NCBI GenBank assembly: GCA_024695225.1
Contig: JAILIO010000297.1
Coordinates: 1 to 6,731, forward strand
DNA: 6,731 bases
Source of the DNA: Lachnospiraceae bacterium
GTDB taxonomy: Bacteria; Bacillota; Clostridia; Lachnospirales; Lachnospiraceae
Reading direction: 5' to 3'
Shown piece after piece: positions 1 through 5,758 of the stretch. Each line of letters begins with the position of its first letter. Within the stretch, counting starts at the first letter, position 1. The notes beneath the pieces were generated by a model. That model saw nothing but the letters and a program-made list of their open reading frames with translations. It made no database searches and was not told the origin of the DNA. A program made the translations under genes and the position numbers.

Positions 1-491
1 AAACCAGTTTTATCCCGGCCAGAAGAAAACCGGGTGTCACAGAAAAAATGTTCAACATAAAAGACCTTGGACCGGATGGTCTTAATTACTGGATGCCAAC
101 CCCCTGGGACAGAATGATCAGGGTCGATCTTCTCAGGGAACACAACATCCGATTTCAAAATCTTCCGGACCTTGACGACCTATATTTCGGACATACCACT
201 TCCATTTGCGCCAAAAACATCGTATACAGCAAAAATGAAAAACCTCTTGTGATATACAGAGTCAACAACCCAAAACAGATGACCTACCACGTGGATTCCA
301 GAAGTATGATCAAAGCGATCAGAAAATTGTTGGAGCTGGATGTGGTAAATAACGACCGGGAGTTCAAAGAAATGGTGATCAATATGATGAATTCCAACCT
401 GGATGGCATGATGTCCCGCTGTCCCAACGAAGAATACAACAAAGAATGTCTTGAAGAAGCCCGTGAGATCCGGAACTCATTTAACAGTTAA
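1..491 (+). CDS. Family 2 glycosyltransferase, C-terminal fragment
   Basis: The reading frame is open from the left window edge (first full codon at position 3) to the TAA at 489-491, so the ATG at 48 is probably internal and the N-terminal catalytic domain lies outside the window. The visible 160 or so residues carry a pattern typical of the C-terminal half of GT2 enzymes that build surface polysaccharide in clostridia: PWDRMIRVDLLREHNIRF, then a D-rich LPDLDDLYFG segment, then AKNIVY and a KPLVIYRVNN motif, followed by a helical charged tail. No membrane segment or signal is visible. The expected role is transfer of a sugar from a nucleotide-sugar donor at the cytoplasmic side during polysaccharide or glycan assembly; the acceptor and sugar cannot be read from this part. 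It converges on the ara genes and looks lower in GC than they do, which is common for surface-glycan genes. The family call is good; a specific function is not supported. Confidence 0.75.
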   Translation, partial: TSFIPARRKPGVTEKMFNIKDLGPDGLNYWMPTPWDRMIRVDLLREHNIRFQNLPDLDDLYFGHTTSICAKNIVYSKNEKPLVIYRVNNPKQMTYHVDSRSMIKAIRKLLELDVVNNDREFKEMVINMMNSNLDGMMSRCPNEEYNKECLEEAREIRNSFNS

Positions 492-822
492 ATGGTCTTT
501 TGAATCTTCATACCCGGGCCGTCACTGTGACATAATTTATGCAAATAAAAACCGAGACGCCATGTGCCTTGTTGCACACAACATCCCGGTCTCATGCGGA
601 CGCGCCATGTAAGCGCGATATATACTTTGATGATTCCTGATCCGAATGACAGGTCTTCTGCTACCCCTGTTATTTTTCCGGGGTCTCACCAAACCCCGCA
701 ACTGAGCGCATAACTGTCATCCCGGCTGCCCTGATCATTTTTTTAATTTCACTAACCCCGGATTCCGTGTATATGACTGTCATCCCGGTTTCCCGATCAT
801 TTTCTGAAGGCTTTACCGGGTT
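492..822. other. Convergent intergenic region, no gene seen
   Basis: These 331 bases separate two converging genes and contain no convincing coding frame. From left to right I see: a small perfect inverted repeat GTCAC-T-GTGAC (521-531); a long hairpin with a minus-strand T-run (545-593); a 5-bp hairpin CGCGC/GCGCG with a 7-base loop (601-617); a 6-bp hairpin CGGGGT/ACCCCG with an 8-base loop (679-698); and a degenerate tandem repeat of about 62 bp that reaches the araD stop. No plus-strand terminator with a clean hairpin and T-run was found for the glycosyltransferase gene. Confidence 0.7.
545..593 (-). terminator. Putative rho-independent terminator of the ara operon
   Basis: Read on the minus strand, GAGAC (593-589) pairs with GTCTC (558-554), and the second arm is followed within two bases by a TTTTTAT run (551-545). 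The stem is short and the enclosed 30 bases are long for a classical terminator, but they fold further: TGTTG/CAACA around a 4-base loop (583-570), or alternatively TGTGC/GCACA (578-563). The position, about 230 bases beyond the araD stop and before the convergent gene, suits the end of the ara transcript. No plus-strand T-run follows, so it would work in one direction only. The outer stem is weak, so the call is moderate. Confidence 0.45.
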
Positions 823-832
823 TCACCCCTGG
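684..832. repeat. Degenerate ~62-bp tandem repeat after araD
   Basis: Two recognisable copies (about 692-753 and 754-815) share three blocks in the same order: AACCCCG (692 and 754), ACTGTCATCCCGG (713 and 776) and GATCATTTT (733 and 795). The spacing between copies is 62 to 63 bases, with one single-base indel. Flanking pieces suggest remains of further copies: TCTCACCAAACCCCG at 684, TTTCACTAACCCCG at 747 and TTTCACCCCTGG at 821, the last overlapping the araD stop codon, plus a GCTACCCCTGTTATTTTT stretch near 658-677 resembling GCTGCCCTGATCATTTTT in the first good copy. No terminal inverted repeats or coding frame are seen. Function unknown. Confidence 0.6.
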
Positions 833-1518
833 CCGTAGTAGGCATTCTTCCCGTGTTTGCGGAAGAAATGCTTGTCCTGTATGGTCTGTGGAGCAGGCTG
901 TACATGGGGATCTATGCTCTCGGACCACATGGCCATCTTCGCCACCTCTTCCAGGACCACTGCGCTTTCCACTGCCTTGTAAGGGGTCTTTCCCCAAGTG
1001 AAGGGGCCGTGATTTCTGCAGAGCACAGCCGGCATGGCTTCCGGATCGATACCCATCTTTTTAAACTCGGACAGGATCACAAGTCCCGTGTTCTTCTCAT
1101 ACTCACCCTCTATCTCTTCCTTTGTAAGGCTGCGGACACAGGGAACTGCCCCGTAGAAATAATCCGCATGGGTGGTGCCGTAGCAGGGGATGTCCCGGCC
1201 GGTCTGGGCCCAGGAAGTTGCGTAAGGTGAATGAGTGTGGACCACGCCTCCTATCCCTTCTATCGCCTTGTACAGTTCAGCGTGGGTGGCCGTGTCCGAT
1301 GAAGGTTTGAATTTCCCTTCCACCACATTGAGATCCAGGTCCACCAGCACCATGCATTCCGGAGTCAGGTCCTCGTAAGGCACTCCGCTGGGCTTGATGG
1401 CGAATATCCCCTTCTCTCTGTCTATCCCGGAAACATTTCCCCAGGTAAAGGTCACCAGGTTGTGTTTCTGAAGTTCCATATTGGCCACATACACTTCTCT
1501 CTTCAGTTCTTCAAGCAT
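823..1518 (-). CDS. araD: L-ribulose-5-phosphate 4-epimerase
   Basis: AraD interconverts L-ribulose-5-phosphate and D-xylulose-5-phosphate in the cytoplasm, the last dedicated step of L-arabinose breakdown. The product has 231 residues, the same length as E. coli AraD, and aligns with it nearly end to end (KHNLVT.TWGNVS near residue 18, IKPSGV near 41, KPSSDT at 71, GTTHADYFYG at 114, HGPF.WGK at 170, RKHG..AYYGQ at the C-terminus). It belongs to the class II aldolase/adducin fold. The zinc ligands expected from the E. coli enzyme are present as Asp75, His94, His96 and His170, and the catalytic pair as Asp119 and Tyr228, each shifted by one residue. The ATG start is supported by GGAGG (1526-1530) seven bases upstream. 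It is the last gene of the cluster, 102 bases behind araB, with a repeat array in that gap. Related epimerases for L-xylulose- or L-fuculose-phosphate exist, but the similarity and context favour AraD. Confidence 0.97.
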   Translation of the reverse strand: MLEELKREVYVANMELQKHNLVTFTWGNVSGIDREKGIFAIKPSGVPYEDLTPECMVLVDLDLNVVEGKFKPSSDTATHAELYKAIEGIGGVVHTHSPYATSWAQTGRDIPCYGTTHADYFYGAVPCVRSLTKEEIEGEYEKNTGLVILSEFKKMGIDPEAMPAVLCRNHGPFTWGKTPYKAVESAVVLEEVAKMAMWSESIDPHVQPAPQTIQDKHFFRKHGKNAYYGQG

Positions 1519-1554
1519 TCCGTTTCCTCCGTTCAGGATCTTTTATTTTCCGAT

Positions 1555-1656
1555 CAGATCATTGCATGTTTTAAGCAGGCGCTTTCTCAACTGCTTTGCA
1601 GGTTCTAAGCAAGCGCTTTCTCAACTGCTTTGCAGATTTTCAACAGCCGCTTTCTC
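1555..1656 (-). repeat. 34-bp tandem repeat, three copies, spanning the araB stop
   Basis: Read on the minus strand, three consecutive 34-base units each begin GAGAAAGCG: unit 1 at 1656-1623 (still coding for the end of AraB), unit 2 at 1622-1589 and unit 3 at 1588-1555 (non-coding, its distal third diverged). By eye units 1 and 2 agree at 28 of 34 positions and units 2 and 3 at 26 of 34; choosing the phase 1568-1601 versus 1602-1635 gives 32 of 34. The araB TGA is made of the last base of unit 1 and the first two of unit 2. Because 34 is not a multiple of three, the extra copies would not extend the protein in frame. Each unit can fold on RNA, for example CTGC-AAA-GCAG and, in unit 2, AAGCA/TGCTT. 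This looks like slippage or a small duplication from the araB 3' end. Confidence 0.85.
1608..1621 (-). promoter_or_regulatory. cre-like (CcpA) operator in the araB-araD gap
   Basis: The minus-strand sequence AGAAAGCGCTTGCT matches the Bacillus catabolite-responsive element consensus TGWAARCGYTWNCW at 13 of 14 positions and contains the perfect palindrome AAGCGCTT typical of LacI-family operators. The neighbouring repeat copy at 1574-1587 (AGAAAGCGCCTGCT) matches 12 of 14. The site lies inside the operon rather than at a promoter, so it would act by blocking elongating polymerase, if at all. Its sequence is part of a tandem repeat derived from araB coding sequence, so chance is a serious alternative. 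Confidence 0.35.
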
Positions 1657-3219
1657 AGCCGCAAGTCCCTTTTTGTAGGAATCCATGAATCTGTCAAAGC
1701 CTACGGAACCCTTGGCATCGGGCTGCACTGTCTCACCTTCGGCATTCTTAAACACGGCTTCGTCCAGCCAGTCGGCCAGTCCCGCCTTCTCGCCCTCATT
1801 TACGCAGGCTCTGTAAGCGGCCAGAAGTGCTATGCCCCAGGCTCCGCCCTCTCCGGCGGTGGTCATGCATGTCACCGGCGCCTTCAGCGCGTCTGCCAGC
1901 ACATTCTGTCCGGCTCCCTTTGTCTTGAAGAGTCCGCCGTGTCCCATGATCCTGTCCACCTGCACGTCCTCTTCCCTTGAAAGGATATCGTTCCCAAGTT
2001 TCAGGGAGGCAAGGGATGAATAAAGGTTTGCCCTCATGAAATTGGCCAGGGAGAACTCTGCGTCAGGCATTCTCACCACCATGGGGCGTCCTTCATTTGT
2101 TCCCGCAACCGGTTCTCCTGAGAGGAAGTTGTAGGAAATAACGCCGCCGCAGTCGGATGCGCCCTGCATGGCGTAGGTGTAGAGCTTTGTATAGATATCG
2201 TTCTTATTTACGGGGTTCCCCATCAGTTTTGAATACTCATCGAAAATGTTCACCCAGGCGTTCAGATCTGAGGTGCAGTTGTTGCAGTGTACCATTGCCA
2301 CCTCGGAGCCTGTGGGGGTGGTCACCACATCGATCTCCCTGTGGACGCCATTCATGGGTTTCTCCAGGACCACCATTGAAAACACGGAAGTTCCGGCGGA
2401 CACGTTTCCCGTCCTCTCCCTCACGCTGTTGGTGGCGGCCATTCCGGTGCCCGCATCACCTTCGGGAGGGCAGAGCAGGATCCCTGCCTGCAGCTTCCCC
2501 TGAGGATCCAGATACTTTGCGCCGTCTTCGGTGAGGGTGCCTGCATCCTCCCCTGCGCTCAGGACCTTGGGCAGGATATCCCTTATCTTCCAGGGGAAAT
2601 TCCTGTCCTTTATCAGTTCGTCAAAGCTGTCCAGCATCCCCTGGTTGTAATCACAGATTTCGGGATCTATGGGGAACATGCCGGATGCATCCCCCACTCC
2701 CAGCACCTTCTGTCCGGTGAGGAGATAGTGCACATAGCCCGCAAGTGTGGTTATGAAACATATGTCTTTCACATGAGACTCATTGTTCAGTATGGCCTGA
2801 TACAAATGAGAGATGGACCACCTCTGGGGGATGTTGTAGGAGAAACGCTTTGTAAGCTCATTCGCCGCAGTTCCGGTGATGGTATTTCTCCAGGTGCGGA
2901 AGGGCACCAGAAGTTTCATATCCTTGTCAAAGGCGAGGTACCCGTGCATCATGGCGCTGATGCCTATGGCTTTTAAGGTCTTTATTTCCGTGCCGTAACG
3001 GGTTTTCACATCGGCTGCAAGATTTTCAAAGCACTCCTTGAGCCCCGCGTCCACATCCTCCATGGAGTATGTCCAGAGGCCGTTCTCCAGCTTGTTTTCC
3101 CATTCGCTGGCCCCCTGGGCGATAGGTGCGTTGTCCTTCCCCGTGAGCACAGCCTTTATCCTGGTGGAACCCAGTTCTATTCCGAGTACTGCTTTTCCGT
3201 TGTCAATAAGTTCCTTCAT
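1621..3219 (-). CDS. araB: Ribulokinase of the FGGY carbohydrate kinase family
   Basis: The product (532 residues) is an FGGY sugar kinase that, from its place between araA and araD, should phosphorylate L-ribulose with ATP to L-ribulose-5-phosphate in the cytoplasm. Visible motifs in order: the N-terminal phosphate-binding strand VLGIELGSTRIKAVL (11-25); MHGYLAFD (91-98); GDASGMFPID (176-185); PPEGDAGTG (251-259) with Asp255 as the likely catalytic base; GNVSAGTSVFSMVV (271-284), the second phosphate motif; and GHGGLFKTKG (426-435) with GEGGAWG (456-462), the C-terminal ATPase-fold motifs. It resembles the roughly 530-residue kinases found in gut anaerobes more than the 560-residue AraB of E. 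coli or B. subtilis. AAAGGA (3227-3232) lies seven bases before the ATG. It starts 24 bases after araA stops. Its last codons lie in a 34-bp tandem repeat that forms its stop codon. A xylulokinase activity cannot be excluded by sequence, but context argues for ribulokinase. Confidence 0.9.
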   Translation of the reverse strand: MKELIDNGKAVLGIELGSTRIKAVLTGKDNAPIAQGASEWENKLENGLWTYSMEDVDAGLKECFENLAADVKTRYGTEIKTLKAIGISAMMHGYLAFDKDMKLLVPFRTWRNTITGTAANELTKRFSYNIPQRWSISHLYQAILNNESHVKDICFITTLAGYVHYLLTGQKVLGVGDASGMFPIDPEICDYNQGMLDSFDELIKDRNFPWKIRDILPKVLSAGEDAGTLTEDGAKYLDPQGKLQAGILLCPPEGDAGTGMAATNSVRERTGNVSAGTSVFSMVVLEKPMNGVHREIDVVTTPTGSEVAMVHCNNCTSDLNAWVNIFDEYSKLMGNPVNKNDIYTKLYTYAMQGASDCGGVISYNFLSGEPVAGTNEGRPMVVRMPDAEFSLANFMRANLYSSLASLKLGNDILSREEDVQVDRIMGHGGLFKTKGAGQNVLADALKAPVTCMTTAGEGGAWGIALLAAYRACVNEGEKAGLADWLDEAVFKNAEGETVQPDAKGSVGFDRFMDSYKKGLAAEKAAVENLQSS

Positions 3220-3243
3220 AGTAAAATCCTTTCGTCATTTGCA

Positions 3244-4647
3244 TCATCCGATGGCGATAAACTCACTTCCCGTATACTTCGCGAAAGCGGCGATGTCTTC
3301 CCTGGTCAGGGCTGTGGAAACCACCGCGTGATGGGCTCCCCCGGCTTCACACCAGGCCGCTGTCCCTCTTTCGAAATCGGGCTTATGCCTGAACATGATC
3401 CTGGCAACGGGGAGCTTGGGCATGGGTTTGGGCTGCTTCACCAGCTCGATGTCTGCGCAGATGATCCTGAAGCGGTCTCCCATGTCAACCATGGTGACCT
3501 GGACAGCATCACCGGTGATACCGTCAAACACAAGCCTTGCAGGGTCTTCCTTTCCGCCGATCCCAAGAGGATGCACCTGTATCTCGGGCTTTCCGGCTGC
3601 AAATGAAACCGGCACCTCCAGCATGTGGCTTGCCAGCTCCAGCTCCTGTCCCTCCGTCAGATCGTAGGTGTAGTCCTCTATGAAGCCGGTGGCTCCCTTT
3701 CTGGACTCTGCCATCTTCATAAGGATGGCGGACATGGCTGCGATCTTGTAATCTCCCTCGGGACCAAAGCCTATGCCCTTGCCCATGAGATCCTGGGCTG
3801 CGATGCCGGGAAGCTGTCTCAGACCGTGCAGATCCTGGAAAGTATCGGTGAAAGCCCCGATGTTGTGCTCCTTTATGAATTTCTTAAGGCCAACCTCGTA
3901 CTTTGCCTGTTCCTTCACCGCATCGATATTGTCTGTGGCTACAGTGTAATTGGCTGTGTACTCATTATACTGATCTTCGATCTCTTTGTCAGTGACATTG
4001 TTTATGATGTTCACCAGTTCACCGACAGCGTAATACCTGGTCTCCCAGCCGTAGACTATCTGGCTTTCCACCTTGTCGCCGCCGGTGACGGCCACATCCC
4101 TCATGTTATTTCCGAAGGTGGCTATCTGAAGGGAGTGGGAGAAGGCCACTGCCTTTGCCACATCCGCGAATTTGCCGATCTTCTCAACAACCTTGTCGTG
4201 CTTGTAGAAACCTGCCACCGTCTCATGGGGCACGCCCATCCTGGCCAGGATGAATCCGTACTCCCTGTCGCCGTGGGCAGCCTGGTTCAGGTTCATGAAA
4301 TCCATATCGATATCATCATATGGAAGCTTTTCATTTGCCTGGGTGTGCAGATGGAGCAGGGGCTTTCTCAACTCCTGCAGTCCCTTGATCCACATCTTTG
4401 CAGGAGAAAATGTGTGCATCCAGGTGATGACACCCACGCACTCATCGTCACACTGGGCCTTGCGCATATCCTGTATGCAGGTGTCCGATGTGACTACTGT
4501 GGGCAGAAGCTCGATCCTGGCGTTTCCTTTAAGCTTTTCACCCAAAAACTTCACCATCTCTTCGGCGTCTGCCGCCACCTGCTTAAGGCACTCTTCTCCG
4601 TACAGGTCCTGGCTTCCCACAATAAAATAGATCTTGTCCGCTGCCAT
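3244..4647 (-). CDS. araA: L-arabinose isomerase
   Basis: AraA converts L-arabinose to L-ribulose using Mn2+, the first step of the pathway, in the cytoplasm. The 467-residue product aligns along its length with E. coli AraA: FIVGSQ.LYG (8-17), WMHTFSPAKMWI (76-87), HLHTQ.N..LP (99-109), MDFMNLNQ.AHGDRE (115-129), FTDTFQDLHG..QLPG (266-281), SHMLEV (340-345), HPLGIGGKEDPARL (359-372) and GGAHH (436-440). Residues matching the E. coli active-site and metal ligands are Glu298, Glu324, His341 and His440. After the last of these only 27 residues remain, against 50 in E. coli, so the C-terminal tail is about 23 residues shorter; no frameshifted remnant fits in the 24 bases before araB. The ATG start has a very strong AGGAGGG (4661-4655) seven bases upstream, suggesting high expression. 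It follows the permease gene by 72 bases. Confidence 0.97.
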   Translation of the reverse strand: MAADKIYFIVGSQDLYGEECLKQVAADAEEMVKFLGEKLKGNARIELLPTVVTSDTCIQDMRKAQCDDECVGVITWMHTFSPAKMWIKGLQELRKPLLHLHTQANEKLPYDDIDMDFMNLNQAAHGDREYGFILARMGVPHETVAGFYKHDKVVEKIGKFADVAKAVAFSHSLQIATFGNNMRDVAVTGGDKVESQIVYGWETRYYAVGELVNIINNVTDKEIEDQYNEYTANYTVATDNIDAVKEQAKYEVGLKKFIKEHNIGAFTDTFQDLHGLRQLPGIAAQDLMGKGIGFGPEGDYKIAAMSAILMKMAESRKGATGFIEDYTYDLTEGQELELASHMLEVPVSFAAGKPEIQVHPLGIGGKEDPARLVFDGITGDAVQVTMVDMGDRFRIICADIELVKQPKPMPKLPVARIMFRHKPDFERGTAAWCEAGGAHHAVVSTALTREDIAAFAKYTGSEFIAIG

Positions 4648-4674
4648 AATAATACCCTCCTGATTTTTGCTATG

Positions 4675-4706
4675 TCCGGCTTTTATTTACGATATAGTCT
4701 GCCGGA
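4675..4706 (-). other. Inverted repeat in the permease-araA gap
   Basis: TCCGGC (minus-strand 4706-4701) and GCCGGA (4680-4675) form a perfect 6-bp stem around a 20-base AT-rich loop, just upstream of the araA ribosome binding site. No T-run follows on either strand, so it is unlikely to terminate transcription. It could be an RNA processing or 5'-end stabilising structure that lets araA-araB-araD mRNA outlast the transporter part; this role is inferred only from position. Confidence 0.4.
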
Positions 4707-4719
4707 TCCCGTCATGTCT

Positions 4720-5757
4720 TTATTTATCTCTGTCCTTCAGATACGCAAACACGCTCTGGAGTATGATGAAGAAGCACAGAAGCGCGGCGGTCAGAATATT
4801 TGACCAGCTGGAATGCAGTTTTCCGTTGCTCTTCACGATGGTGGAAATAGTGCCGTTGATCAGCACACCCACAAAAGATCCAAAGACGTTTCCGACACCT
4901 CCGGTCAGGAGCGTTCCGCCTATGACCGATGATGCGATGGCATCCATTTCAAGTCCGGTGGCCTGCTGCACGGAACCTGCCATTGTGTTCATGCAGTACA
5001 GGATTCCGCCGATGGAACAGAGGAATGAGGAAAGCACGTAAGTCAGCATTCTGATCCATCTGACATTCAGTCCCATCATCTTTGCCGTCTGCTGATTTCC
5101 GCCGATGGCGTACAGCGCCCGGCCGAATCTGGTATATCTCAGCATCAGGAAAATAAGGACCAGTATCAGCAGGGCAACGATGACCGTGGGTCTTATGTAG
5201 GGTATCATGAGCTTGCCCTTATTGTTCGTATATCCCAGGAATGCAGGGAGATTGATCTTTGCATTTGCCCAGGAGTAAAACAGCTCGTTTGAATCTTTGG
5301 TGATGGACAGCTGGTCTGTACATATGACGGCTGTCATTCCTCTTCCAAAGAAGAGTCCAGCCATGGAAACGATAAAGGGCTGTATGTCCAGATAACCTAT
5401 GAGATATCCTTGAACCAGGCCGAACACCAGACCTATCAAAAGCACCAGGAGGCACATCTGTATGGCCCCGTAGCCCTTTCTGGTCATTCCGAATGCCAAA
5501 AGCATACAGTCCATGGCGATAAGGGAACCTACGGAAATGTCGATGCCTCCGGTCAGCATGACGCAGGTCATGCCGCAGGTCACGACTATCAGTCCCGCAT
5601 TGGTGATCAGAATATTGAGGAATGTCTGCACATGGAGAAATCCCTTGCTTGCGTAGAGCGCGCCGCCCAGAGCGTACATGGCAACAAAGAGCACCACTGT
5701 GATCAAAAGGAGCAGCGAATTTCCGTTGAATTTCTTTTTAAGTTTTGTTCCTTCCAT
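4720..5757 (-). CDS. yjfF: Sugar ABC transporter permease, YjfF-like (CUT2)
   Basis: This 345-residue integral membrane protein belongs to the ribose/galactofuranose-type permease family (BPD_transp_2). It shows a short positively charged cytoplasmic N-terminus (TKLKKKF) and then about eight to ten hydrophobic segments, beginning at residues 14-36. Landmarks shared with E. coli YjfF are LTGGIDISVGSLIA (68-81), LDIQPFIVSMAGLFFGRG (123-140), TRFGRALYAIGGN (209-221) in the cytoplasmic loop expected to contact the ATPase, and MDAIASSVIGGTLLTGGVG (271-289). It should form a heteromeric channel with the YtfT-like permease encoded just upstream. The ATG lies one base after that gene's TGA (TGAAATG), with GGGGG nine bases upstream, so translation of the two is probably coupled. 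Because araA, araB and araD follow, the likely substrate is L-arabinose, perhaps as furanose or released from arabinan or arabinoxylan; galactofuranose or another pentose remains possible. Confidence 0.9.
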   Translation of the reverse strand: MEGTKLKKKFNGNSLLLLITVVLFVAMYALGGALYASKGFLHVQTFLNILITNAGLIVVTCGMTCVMLTGGIDISVGSLIAMDCMLLAFGMTRKGYGAIQMCLLVLLIGLVFGLVQGYLIGYLDIQPFIVSMAGLFFGRGMTAVICTDQLSITKDSNELFYSWANAKINLPAFLGYTNNKGKLMIPYIRPTVIVALLILVLIFLMLRYTRFGRALYAIGGNQQTAKMMGLNVRWIRMLTYVLSSFLCSIGGILYCMNTMAGSVQQATGLEMDAIASSVIGGTLLTGGVGNVFGSFVGVLINGTISTIVKSNGKLHSSWSNILTAALLCFFIILQSVFAYLKDRDK

Positions 5758-5758
5758 T

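Noticed and set aside
679..698. CGGGGT/ACCCCG hairpin as a terminator
   Set aside because: The stem is good, but on the minus strand it is followed by an A-rich stretch and on the plus strand by no T-run.
738..744. Run of seven T as a plus-strand terminator for the glycosyltransferase gene
   Set aside because: No stable hairpin stands immediately before it; the run is part of the 62-bp repeat and nearly 250 bases after the stop.
853..1230. Plus-strand open frame opposite araD
   Set aside because: It is fully antisense to a conserved AraD and has no recognisable domain.
1555..1656. CRISPR array
   Set aside because: The units are directly adjacent without spacers and are partly coding.
2157..2534. 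Plus-strand open frames opposite araB
   Set aside because: They are arginine- and serine-rich low-complexity translations, typical of antisense frames in a GC-rich gene.
3625..4803. A 392-codon open frame on the plus strand antisense to araA
   Set aside because: It lies opposite a clear AraA with all catalytic residues, runs past the araA start, and its translation resembles no family; it is a shadow of codon bias in araA.
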